Part shown: positions 55,437-64,000 of the stretch, one piece after another
How the letters are laid out: every line of letters starts with the position of its first letter
How positions within the stretch are numbered: position 1 is the stretch's first letter
Source: Heterocephalus glaber
Lineage: Eukaryota; Chordata; Mammalia; Rodentia; Bathyergidae
DNA length: 64,000 bases
Assembly: GCF_000247695.1 (NCBI RefSeq)
Contig: NW_004624782.1
Span: 14,238,750 to 14,302,749, forward strand
Reading direction: 5' to 3'
Made by a program: the position numbers and the translations under genes
The notes under the pieces: generated by a model
Seen by the model: only the letters and a program-made list of their open reading frames with translations
Told to the model about the DNA's origin: nothing
The model's database searches: none

Positions 55437-56649
55437 ACCAAATTATCTTTCTATTGGGGTCAAATGGAAGTTCTTTTACCTGTTGATTCTTGGCCTTATT
55501 TGGCCACAAACCAGGGGTGTACTTTGACAACAGAAAAAAAATTGAAGTTGGGATTGTTGGAAACTCATTGGTTCAGGCTGCTTCATTCTGCACACTGCTC
55601 TACAGGGCACAAATGGCTCAGAGAGCGATCAGGGGCTTGCGGTGTAGGAAGAACAAAACCCCTAACTGATCTTGATTCTTTGAGTCCACCGACATGGAAC
55701 AGAAATCATGAGAGCAGCTGTAACCCTACAGACTCAGTCATCTCATAGGAAGAGAGACTTCTTTACAACTCTACAGGAACACGTGGTGTGGCGTGGGGCT
55801 CTGCTCTGAGGCTGTGTGAGGATCGCACTTACCAAGTCTGGGCTGCTCCAGGCCTCGGTCTTCACCCCGGCTTCTCTCAGAGGCCATGTGGCCTCCTCCT
55901 GGTCTCTCTGATCTTCTCTGTGAAGAGACTCTTCCCTTTCTGCTCCCTCTGCTCTTTCATAACTTGGTTTGCACTGAGCATCACTTCCACATTCTAGGCA
56001 GGAAGTGAGGGAGAGGCAGTGTCAGCTTCTCTTCCCTCTCATGTGTCAGAATGGGAACCCACGGCCACTTCTGTCGCAAGGCTGGTGTTTCCAGTTCCCC
56101 TGTTGTGGAGACCCACAGGACAGAGCGGGGCAGCTAATCTGCTAAGTTACCTGCTCCGGGAAGTGAAAATCGTACTGACTTCCCGGATGGTTGAGATGAA
56201 ATTTATGAAATGGTTTGAAACTGTAACACGGTCTCATGGTCTGTAAGTGTTGCTTAAAAACAGAATTGCATACTGTACAACCCACTGGGACAGTCATTTG
56301 GCAGTGACTTTGGATGGCCCCTCAGTGTGCATCTAATTTGCTCCAGTAATTTAATTTTAAAAATAATTCTTTCTCTGGAAATAATCCAAAGAAGCAAAAA
56401 CCTATAATTTGGAAAATTATTTAATTCAGTATTGCTTAAAATTGTAAAACACTATTTCTCAACTTAATGGAATACTTTATGTTCATTAAAATTATAATTG
56501 TGACTCTTATAAAGCTACATGAAACACATCTGTGCTAACATACATGGCAAAAACAGGTACAGAGTTAAAGCTACCCTGTCATGATGAGTTGGTGTCTGTG
56601 CAGGATGTGGGTAGGAACTGTGCAGAAAAGCTGACGTGGGTTATTTATG
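55437..56649. other. No gene seen
   Basis: Unassigned, AT-rich after 56240. Confidence 0.35.
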
Positions 56650-56912
56650 TACTTTTGTATTGGGGATTGACACAAGGTCTTTGCATTGAGCTACATCCCC
56701 AGCTTGCTTTTATTTCTTATTTTGAGGCAGAGTCTCACTAAGTTGTCCTGGCATGGCTTAAACTTGCAATCCTCCTGCCTCAGGTTCCCAGAATCCCATA
56801 TAGACATGACTTTTTCTTTTTTCTTTTTTTTTTTCTGGTACCGGGGATCGAACTTGGGACCTTGCGCTTGCCAGGTAGGTGGTGGAACCACTGAGCTAAA
56901 TCCCTGGCCTCT
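56650..56912 (-). mobile_element. B1-dID SINE (56650-56805) and ID-like SINE (56815-56912)
   Basis: The dimer reads TATTGGGGATTGACACAAGG...GAGGCAGAGTCTCACTAAGTTG. The ID-like copy has a long T-stretch at left. Confidence 0.85.
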
Positions 56913-57899
56913 TATTTTCTTTAATATTGTCAATTACTGTTTGCATAGTCAATATAAAATATAATTACAATGGCTTCTTAGGCCTGGCTCAACCTCTCAG
57001 GGGTTAAGGGGCATAACATTGGGTCACAACAACCCACCCCATACTTTTCTACTATAAATTTTTACTTTAGCATAATAGTAGCTGGCTGTGCATTTCAGAA
57101 GCTGTGCCTGGTGGATACAGGAAGCAATCTTTGTGTTTACTCACTTGGTGCAATGAATGATGAACGATAAGGTGTATGCAAAAGTGTCAAGCCAGGATTT
57201 TTACCCACATAATGCTGTGGCTAACAGGTTTTGCATATTTTTACCTGAGCATCACAGGAGGTAAAATACACCCACACCACTCTTCTGTTATGAAAACATG
57301 TATTTTATCATAGTGGGATTTAGGCGTGACTCACAGTGGCTGCACAGTAGCAAAAACCCATCTGTGCATTCACCCACTTGGCAGACAAATGGCAAGGTAC
57401 CGGAGCTTCAGAGCAACAACAGGTGAGTTTTACCCATGACATACTCATTGCTAAACTTCTGTGCATTTAGGATTTGTTTAAAAAAAGTTTTCTTTTGATT
57501 TTTCTGGTAGAAGTAGCCCAATTCAGCACAATGGCACATGAAAAACCAGATTTGCAAGTTTTGGAGAAGGTCAAAAGTGAATCATTAGATTACTCATGCT
57601 GGATGATGGAGATGATGATGACTTTGACGTTGGCCATGCTAGCCAAATTTCCTGTGACAGTGAAATGGAGCAAGAATTGACTGATACAGACACAGGGAAT
57701 GCAGACCTCTTTAATTCAGGTGACAAAGAAAACAGCAATGTAAGTGCATATTTGACTATTGGAATGTTGCAAAATGGTCATACAACCAAATGGAATGAAC
57801 CGATGTTAGAACTAGGTCCGAAAATATAGTGAGGATCTTGGCAGGGGTGAAATTATTGGACAGAATGCCAGCACTGCCACTCAATGTTGGAAATTGTTT

Positions 57900-58062
57900 T
57901 TTTTTTTGTTGTTGTTGTTTTTGAGGCAGGGTCTCCCTTTGTAGTTCAGGCTGGCCCTGAACTCACTATGTACCACAGGCTGGCTTTGAATTCATGGCGA
58001 TTCTCCTGCCTCAGCCTCCTGAGTGCTGGGATTACAGGTGTGAGCCACCACGCCCGGGTAAT
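57900..58062 (-). mobile_element. B1 SINE inside piggyBac element
   Basis: Antisense B1; TGTTGGAAATTGT before (57882-57894) and after (58063-58075) is the target-site duplication. Confidence 0.95.
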
Positions 58063-58303
58063 GTTGGAAATTGTAGCAGATGAAATGCTACAATATGTTG
58101 TGAAATGCACAAAAGCTGAAATAGAAGTAAAATGTTCTGTAGGTACCGATAGCCATATTCAAAAATGTATTTATTATGACACCTCACTAACTGAACCGAA
58201 AACATTCATAGGTCTGCTGTAGTTAGCAGAGATTTCTCATGGTAATTGCAGGAATGTGGAAGGCTTATGGAAAAGCAGTGGGTCAAAATATGGCATAAAA
58301 GGC

Positions 58304-58384
58304 CAGGGATTTAGCTTAGTGGTGCTGCTGCATGCCTCGAAAGCACAAAGCCCCAAGTTCGATCCCTGGTACTGAAAAAAAAAA
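58304..58384 (+). mobile_element. ID-like SINE inside piggyBac element
   Basis: Plus copy, diverged; TGGCATAAAA/GGGTATAAAA flank it. Confidence 0.9.
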
Positions 58385-59740
58385 AGGGGTATAAAAATTT
58401 ATGCCCTTGTAGATGTGAAAACTTACTATGCTCTCAATTTAGAAATTGATCCTGGAACTCAGCCATCTTGTCTTTATTGGTGTAGTAATAAAGTGAATGA
58501 TATTGTGAACAGACTTGCTGCTCCCATATCCCAAACTAATTGGAATGTGACATTCAACACTAGCTTTACCAGTTTCCAATGAATGTTACATTTGCTAACA
58601 CAGCACAAGTTGACCAGCGTAGGAACTGTATACAGGAACAAAGTAGAAATTCCAAATGAAATTTTGCAGTTTCAAAACAGAGAATTGTATAGTACAATCT
58701 TTAAATTTCAGAAAGATTTACATAGGCTTTGAATGTGACCAAGAAAAACAAACTGGTACTGCTCACATCAACATTGCATGATGGAAATGTTGATAGGGAA
58801 ACCTCCACAAAATGGAAGCCCGAGATGGGAACTTTCTACAACAAAACCAAAGGTGGAGGAGATGTTGATGAGTTATGCAGCAACTATGATGTCACTCGAA
58901 ACTCAAAGCATTGGCCAATGGTTGTGTTTTATTTAATCCCAAACATGTGTGGCATAAATAGTTTGATAGTTTACAAAGAAAATAAGAAATGCAATACCAC
59001 AGAGAAATTTTCTTAGAGGCTTGGGACTGGAACTCATAGGAGATCATTTACAGCAGTGGAAAAACAAAGTGTTTCTGCCCAGGGAACTATGCAAAAAAAC
59101 TGTGGAGCACAGTGGTGAGCTGACAGCTGAACAGTCAGGTGCAACATCACGGAGACCTGCTATGACAACAGGAAAACCAAAAGGATGTCAACTGTGCCCT
59201 ACAAGGAAGGACAGGAAAATGAAACATATGTGCTATCAGTGTAAGCCATACTTGTGCATGGAACATGGAGTTGTCATGTGTGGGGACTCCTTGGGTGTGA
59301 CAGTTGAAGCAAAGATCATGTGAAAATGTTGGTGTTTATTTTAAATGCACAATACACATTAAGACTTTTATACTTTAGTTTATTGATATTTTATGTTCCT
59401 GTTAACTATACATCGTGTAATATAAGAACCTCGTGACACAATACCAAGACCAGTGAGATGTCAAGTATGTCCTACAAAAAAGGCCAAAAAGCAAAAAGAC
59501 ATGTTCTGTCAATGTAAGTGATACGTTTGTATGGAACATGCTGGTGTCACATGTGAAGACTTAGGTGTGGTAATTGAAGTAAAGATTATTTTTTTTGTAC
59601 AGTGATATTGGAATTTTCATTGTAGCTCATAAAGGAATTTATTTATGTTGTTCTTTTTTAGACTGTATGCCAAAAACAGTTGATGTTGAAAATTTTGATT
59701 TTTTTTTTTAGAAATACTCAATAAATATTGAAATTTCAGG

Positions 59741-59820
59741 CCTGGGGATTTAGCTCAGTGGTTCCGCTGCCCGCCTTGCAAGCGCAAGGTCCTGAGTTCA
59801 ATCCCTGGTACCCAAAAAAA
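59741..59820 (+). mobile_element. ID-like SINE near piggyBac 3' end
   Basis: Plus copy. AATACTCAATAAATATT before and AGAATCAATACTTTATT after are only loosely alike, so the duplication is decayed. Confidence 0.9.
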
Positions 59821-60096
59821 GAATCAATACTTTATTTTTTGTGATATTTTTTCCTGTTAAGTACTCATTGTTTAATATAATAAAACTCATAAAATTAAAA
59901 TTAATAATTCATCAATGGAAATATTCTAAAGAATAAACGTGGGTTTTATACACCCACATTTATGTGCCTTTGTGACAAAATTGACGTTATGCCCTGCATA
60001 GCTATATAGGGTCAGGTATCTTAGGGGATATCTGACCCAGAAATGACTCCACAATATAATTCATTCTGCGAGTTGGGGCAACACTATTGCCTTTTT

Positions 60097-60176
60097 TTTT
60101 TTATATCGGGCATCGAACTTAGGACCTTGCGGTTGCGAGGCAGGCGTTGGCACCACTGAGCTAAACACCCGGCCTG
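60097..60176 (-). mobile_element. ID-like SINE with TSD
   Basis: CTATTGCCTTTT at 60085-60096 and 60177-60188. Confidence 0.94.
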
Positions 60177-60426
60177 CTATTGCCTTTTGATATTTTTATC
60201 TATCTCTCTCACTTCTAAAAGCAAAAGAACACTCATCAAAAGTTTGTGGTTCTTATTCCCCAATAAGTGCAACTTCCTAACCTTCTAAGAAGTTAATTTC
60301 CTCCTGGGTCCCCTTCAGGTCAGGCCCTGTTTCTGCTTTCAAGAGTGGGAAGCAGGAGGAGCTATTGTAGAGATGGTGAAATGACTGGCCCTGCTCTGAG
60401 TGTGACCTCTGCCTAACTATGCTCTT

Positions 60427-60507
60427 TTTTTTTGGTACTGGGAATCCAACTTAGGACCTTTCATTTGCCAGGCAGGTGCAGTGCCACCGAGCTAAATCCC
60501 CGGCCCC
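60427..60507 (-). mobile_element. ID-like SINE with TSD
   Basis: CTAACTATGCTCTT before and CTAACCATGCTCTT after. Confidence 0.93.
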
Positions 60508-60596
60508 TAACCATGCTCTTAATGTGATCTTTCTGGAAACACTTGGAACTCCTACAAAACTGGTGCCAGGACTGTTTCTTTGACTTGCATTCCCAG

Positions 60597-60727
60597 TTCT
60601 TTTTATTTCTTTATTTTGAGGCAGGATCTTGCTAAACTGCTAAATTGTCCAGGCTGGGCTTGAATTTATGATCTTCCTGCCTCAGCCTTCCAGAGGGCTG
60701 GGATTACAGGGGTATGCATGCCTGACA
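60597..60727 (-). mobile_element. B1-related SINE
   Basis: TTTATTTTGAGGCAGGATCTTGC...CTAAATTGTCCAGGCTGGGC...GGGATTACAGG: B1 part of the B1-dID type. Confidence 0.82.
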
Positions 60728-60794
60728 GGCCAACATATGCTTCATGTGCTATTGGGGCCATGGTAGGTGTATCACTGATCAACTCAAGACTTGG

Positions 60795-60982
60795 CTGGAG
60801 AGCTGGGGATGGAGCACTTGTCTAGCATGTGAGGCCCTGGGTTTAATACCCGGCACCAGGAAAAGAGTTGGGTATGGTGTGCATACCTGCAATTTCAGCA
60901 CTTGGCGGCTGAGCCAGGAGGAGTTTGAGGTGAGTGTGGGCTACACAGAGAGTTCTAGGTCAGCCTGGACCCTGTCTGAAAG

Positions 60983-61030
<48 letters not shown>
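60795..61030 (+). mobile_element. ID-type unit, B1 and (GA)n tract
   Basis: The ID-type unit (60797-60862, with GCACTTGTCTAGCATGTGAGG) is followed by a B1 (60863-60977) whose tail has become a (GA)n microsatellite of about 26 units (60978-61030). Confidence 0.85.
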
Positions 61031-61032
<2 letters not shown>

Positions 61033-61565
61033 GGTGGTGCACCCTTGTCGTCCCAGCACTCAGGAGGCTGAGGCAGGATTGCCATTGCTGTGAGTTTGAG
61101 GCCAGCCTAGGGTACATAGTGAGTTCAAGGCCAGCCTGAACTGTTACAGTTGGATGGGTCAAAAATAGTCCAGATTCTTGTGCATGACAAGGAAAGAATT
61201 GCCAAGCATACATGTTGTAGTAAGTAGTAAGTAGCTAGTTTATTGAAGATCATGAGACAGTAACAGCAGGAACAGGCAGAAGGGCAAAAGGAAAAAGGAG
61301 GAGGAAGAGGAATCCCCGTAACTCAGGCTTCCAGAATTTAAAGGATCAGACACCTCTGACTCCAGGTGCCTCCCGTTCCTCTTTTACTGGTCTTGATGCT
61401 CTGCCACCTAGAGCGTCATGATCTCCTAAGCTTAAACATGGATACTTGTTAGGGTGGTGATGTGTTTGAAGTTGAATGAAGGGAAGGAAGTGGGTCCCTC
61501 AGCTTCCCTGTTTCTAACTGTACTAGAACTACATAGCGAGACCCTGTCTCAAAAACAAGAAGAAG
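61031..61565 (+). mobile_element. B1 SINE split by a solo LTR
   Basis: B1 reads GTGGTGGTGCACCCTTG...GGCCAGCCTGAAC up to 61141 and resumes at 61526 with GAACTACATAGCGAGACCCTGTCTC. Everything between is foreign. Confidence 0.93.
61142..61525 (-). mobile_element. Solo LTR of an endogenous retrovirus
   Basis: The 384-bp insert starts TGTTACAGTT and ends AACTGTACTA, an imperfect terminal inverted repeat of TG...CA type. GAAC is duplicated at its edges (61138-61141 and 61526-61529). On minus it carries TTTAAATT and AATAAA (about 61236-61241) in U3-R-U5 order. No coding sequence lies inside. It reports a provirus that has recombined out. Confidence 0.9.
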
Positions 61566-61639
61566 GAAGAGGAGAAAAAAGTTGGTAGAAAATTCTACTT
61601 AATGTGAACTGAGAATTCATTACGTGGGCCTCGACATTC

Positions 61640-61790
61640 ACTCTCATTTAATTCTCACTGAGATGTTAACTCTGAAGTATTAGTAGTATTATTACCCTTA
61701 TTTACCGGATGAGGACGAGGAGGAATAGAGAGTATCTTGCTCAAGATCATAAACTTACAGAGCTGAAATTTTAGTTTTTCTACTTTGAAC
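61640..61790 (-). mobile_element. MIR, diverged
   Basis: CTCTCATTTAATTCTCACTGAG, ATTATTACCCTTATTTACCGG, TTGCTCAAGATCATAAACTTAC: reverse MIR order. Confidence 0.75.
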
Positions 61791-61911
61791 TCATACCTCA
61801 AAGGCTAAAACAGATGACTGAGGATGAACGAGGCAGAACCTTTCTTGGGAGCCCTGTATCAATGGCAATTCAGTGTCAATGGAAAAAAATACCTTGTTAT
61901 TTTATTTATTT

Positions 61912-61993
61912 ATTTTTGGTACCGGGGATCGAACTCGGGTCCTTGCGCTTGCACAGCAGGCAGCGAAACCACTGAGCTAAATCCCCAGCCCAA
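61912..61993 (-). mobile_element. ID-like SINE with 17-bp TSD
   Basis: AATACCTTGTTATTTTA on both sides (about 61888-61904 and 61992-62008). Confidence 0.95.
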
Positions 61994-62329
61994 TACCTTG
62001 TTATTTTACTACCAGAACCTTCTCAGGGGAGTGCACCCTGTGGAATAAGTTCCTCTGGATGTGGTGGGCCATGCACATCAGAGTTTAGATAGAGATAATT
62101 TGTCTGTGTAGCAAGAGGAAAAGATTTGGAGAGGTAGGTCCACAAGATTTTTTTGGAATGAGCCAAGCCAGAATCCGGGGCACCGTGTGGGGTGAGGGAG
62201 ACTCTGAGATCTTCACTCCCTTGACAGAAAAGCTAAAAAAATCTGAGAAGAGAAACAGAGCAAAGGGGATCTGTGAAGTTGAGGATGGAGAGGCACATGG
62301 TGTAACACATGCTGATTGGAAGGAGGTGA
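61994..62329. other. No feature seen
   Basis: Unassigned. Confidence 0.35.
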
Positions 62330-62800
62330 GGGAGTGGGCCATATGGGCATCCCGAGGACAGCCAGCACGATAGCCTTGGGTTGCCCAGCAGGTCTGAAGA
62401 AATTGAGGAAGCCAGCAGAAGGGCAAGAGAGGAAGAAAGGAGAGGAGCTCAGGCAGGAAGGGGGGCACAGGATGACGGCTCACTCAGGCCCGGGGTTGTA
62501 GAAAGGCTTTTGCTTCCAGGGAGCTGGGGAGCCTTGCGAGGTTTTGAGCAGAGCAGCAGAATGATGTCTTGTGTTTTACAAGGACCCTTCTGGCTGCAGT
62601 ATTGAAAATTGGCTTTAGAGGGAGGCTGGAGTAGAGGCAATGGGTGTAGAGAGAGGGTTCTAGAATCCAGACAGGATGAGGGTGGCTCCATAATTTGGCA
62701 GCAGTGGAGTTGGTGAGGAGCAGTCCTGTCTGGGATGTGTTTGAAGGCAGAACCATGGCAGTCCTTGATGACTTTTGGTTTGAGCACGGGAAGGATCTCC
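62330..62800 (+). repeat. Ancient interspersed repeat
   Basis: GAGGTTTTGAGCAGAGCAGCAGAATGATG, AAGGACCCTTCTGGCTGCAGTATTG, CAGCAGTGGAGTTGGTGAGGAG and GATGACTTTTGGTTTGAGC match, in order, the later part of the mammalian-wide repeat also sampled at 27.7 and 33.5 kb. Confidence 0.55.
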
Positions 62801-64000
62801 TGGCCATAGGGCAAATGCACGTAGGGGACACATCGCACCGTGGTGCCCTAGTAACCTGGCTGTATCCACACGGGCCGCGGGCAAAGGCTTCTGTCACCCT
62901 AATCTCAGCTTTGTCGGAACACCTTCGGGTCATGGGTGGCCCTTGAGTGTCCGCTCTGTGGCAATCTCCCGTCACTGCCCACCTCCTTAGGAGGCTATCA
63001 TGAGGCAGCTTCTCACTGCCTCTCAGGTTCTGATGAAGCATGAGGCTTTCTGCCCTCTGCTTCCCCTTATGTTCTCACCCCCAAAACAGAGCTACAGACG
63101 TAAACTGCTTTAATTGTGGTTTAGAATACAGCGCCCCTCTTCAGAATCCTCCTTTGGATGTGCAGGAGAAGAACCATGGGGAGCTTCGGGTACTTTTACT
63201 TTTATTGTCTACATAAGTAGTGAACTATTGGACCCTAAGAATGGCCCACTGCATCTTTACTGGGCGAATCATGAGCCCTTGGCTGGTCTGGCCCTCGACT
63301 CGGATGCTTTATGTTGAGGTGGGGCAAGATGCGGAGTGATCAGGAGTTCAATTTTATTCTACGTTTTAACAGTAGCAAAGTTTTATTGAAGGTAGGAAAA
63401 GAAACAGACTTTGCAGAATGAGTTTGGGCCAAGTAAAAGTAGGAAAAGAAGTGACCCTACAGGGCGAGAGCACACAGCGGCCCAGGAGTTCGATTTTGCA
63501 CGCTCAATTTGAGATCCTCGGTAGACCTCTAGGGCAGTTGGCTATCTGAGGGTGGAGCTAAGGAGAGAGGTCCAGGAGGGAGCCCTAACTCTGGGACTCA
63601 CCAGGGACAAATGATGTCTACAGCCACGAGGCCACCTACGGACAGAGCAGGGATTAAAGGAGAAGAGGCACAGAGAGTGAGCTCCGAGCGCCCTCTCACG
63701 AGGCTGGGAGAAGGGAGCTGGCAGGGGTAAGGGAGGCGGAGAAGGGCCAGAGGCTGCATGTGCACTTCAGGCCTAGGAAGCGGTGGCCAAGCGTCACAAG
63801 CGGCTGCTGAGCCACTTAAGATAAAGTCTGGGCCCGGACTGCCGGGCGGCCCCGCAGGCCTGGTGACCCCGGCGGAACAGGGCTGGGGTGGGGAAAGCTC
63901 GATGGGAGGGGCTTAAGGAAGAATGGGAGGAGACAGCTGTTTTGGAGAAATTTTGCCAATGGGAAGCAAACAGCGGGGGCAGTGGTTACCGGGGGAAGTC
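62801..64000. other. No gene seen; GC-rich at right edge
   Basis: Unassigned. An AT-to-GC shift occurs after about 63640, and CpGs appear at 63830-63880. ITGAM would be the expected next gene by synteny but no integrin sequence is visible. Confidence 0.35.

Larger units (their letters stand above)
57530..59590 (+). pseudogene. piggyBac transposase remnant
   Basis: Fragments follow the piggyBac order: an acidic N-terminus with DGDDDDFD (57601 on); a 'Y.LNLEI' strand before the RNase-H core (58420-58450); TNWNVTFNTSFTS (58538-58577) where the family has T-x-DN-x-F-T-S; GTVYRNKVEIP (58622-58655); GGDVDELCSNYDVTRNSKHWP (58855-58917) for the 'VD..DQ...Y...R...RWP' block; and a cysteine-rich C-terminal zinc-binding domain (59185-59280: CQLC, CYQC, CMEH). 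The catalytic Asp of the TxDN motif is Asn here. Frameshifts, stops and a B1 break the gene. A second cysteine-rich domain follows at 59440-59590. Confidence 0.82.
57008..59994 (+). mobile_element. piggyBac-type DNA transposon, near full length, inactive
   Basis: The left end starts GGGGCATAAC right after a TTAA (57004-57007), the piggyBac target. The right end is GTTATGCCC (59986-59994), its inverted repeat, followed by TGCA where the second TTAA would be. Beyond the first bases, GTCACAA recurs inversely (TTGTGAC, 59969-59975). The length is about 2.99 kb, including one B1 (57900-58062) and two ID-like SINEs (58304-58384, 59741-59820). Coding remnants on plus are described separately. No intact frame remains. 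Confidence 0.88.

Noticed and set aside
938..61993. tRNA-like A-box/B-box sequences as functional tRNA genes
   Set aside because: None folds as a full cloverleaf with an anticodon arm, and each has the GGTACC end plus A tail and often target-site duplications, so they are SINEs.
1..64000. CRISPR-like or operon-like 'undescribed system'
   Set aside because: Regularly recurring sequences are dispersed SINEs with irregular spacing and both orientations. Gene structure is spliced and eukaryotic, with no clustered small genes.

Overview
This is a mammalian, almost certainly rodent, nuclear window. The evidence is spliced genes with GT-AG introns, L1 retrotransposons, 7SL-derived B1 SINEs, and dozens of tRNA-derived ID-like SINEs ending in GGTACC plus an A tail. 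Older B1+ID dimers (B1-dID type) occur beside the young monomeric ID-like copies. That mixture suggests a lineage such as Castorimorpha rather than mouse or rat, but this is inference. No bacterial-type operon, CRISPR array or defence system is present.

Two genes look intact, and both match the syntenic block at human 16p11.2. PYCARD (ASC, inflammasome adaptor) is on the minus strand at 9115-10251. It has three coding exons that splice to exactly 195 residues. TRIM72 (MG53, muscle membrane-repair E3 ligase) is on the plus strand. Its six coding exons lie between 30879 and 35859 and splice to exactly 477 residues, preceded by a promoter-like block with two E-boxes and a perfect MEF2 site. The genes are divergent, with about 20 kb of repeat-rich DNA between them. 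No FUS (expected beyond PYCARD), PYDC1 or ITGAM coding sequence is visible.

Region by region. 1-2.2 kb is a minus-strand L1 (ORF1 end and ORF2 start) with SINE insertions. 2.4-9.1 kb holds SINEs, a decayed mariner transposase and a long imperfect hairpin. 9.1-10.5 kb is PYCARD and its CpG-rich promoter. 11-20.8 kb holds SINEs, microsatellites, LTR-like sequences, an endogenous-retrovirus gag relic and MIR fragments. 20.8-27.5 kb is best read as one processed pseudogene of MTMR12 that was later invaded by an L1 and four ID or B1 SINEs. 27.5-30.2 kb is ancient repeat and A-rich DNA. 30.2-36.7 kb is TRIM72. 37-46 kb holds SINEs, a 5'-truncated L1 and an ancient LTR-like fragment. 46.2-47.4 kb is an RBM4 processed pseudogene. 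50.9-52.6 kb holds two L1 pieces. 53.4-55.4 kb holds three copies of one LTR-like repeat. 57.0-60.0 kb is a nearly full-length dead piggyBac-type DNA transposon. 61.1-61.5 kb is a solo LTR inside a B1. The last 1.2 kb is non-repetitive and becomes GC-rich at the window edge.

PYCARD and TRIM72 are neighbours by ancestry and are not known to share a pathway: one acts in innate immune signalling, the other in striated-muscle membrane repair. Nearly everything else is transposon or retropseudogene history, datable in relative terms by nesting and target-site duplications.
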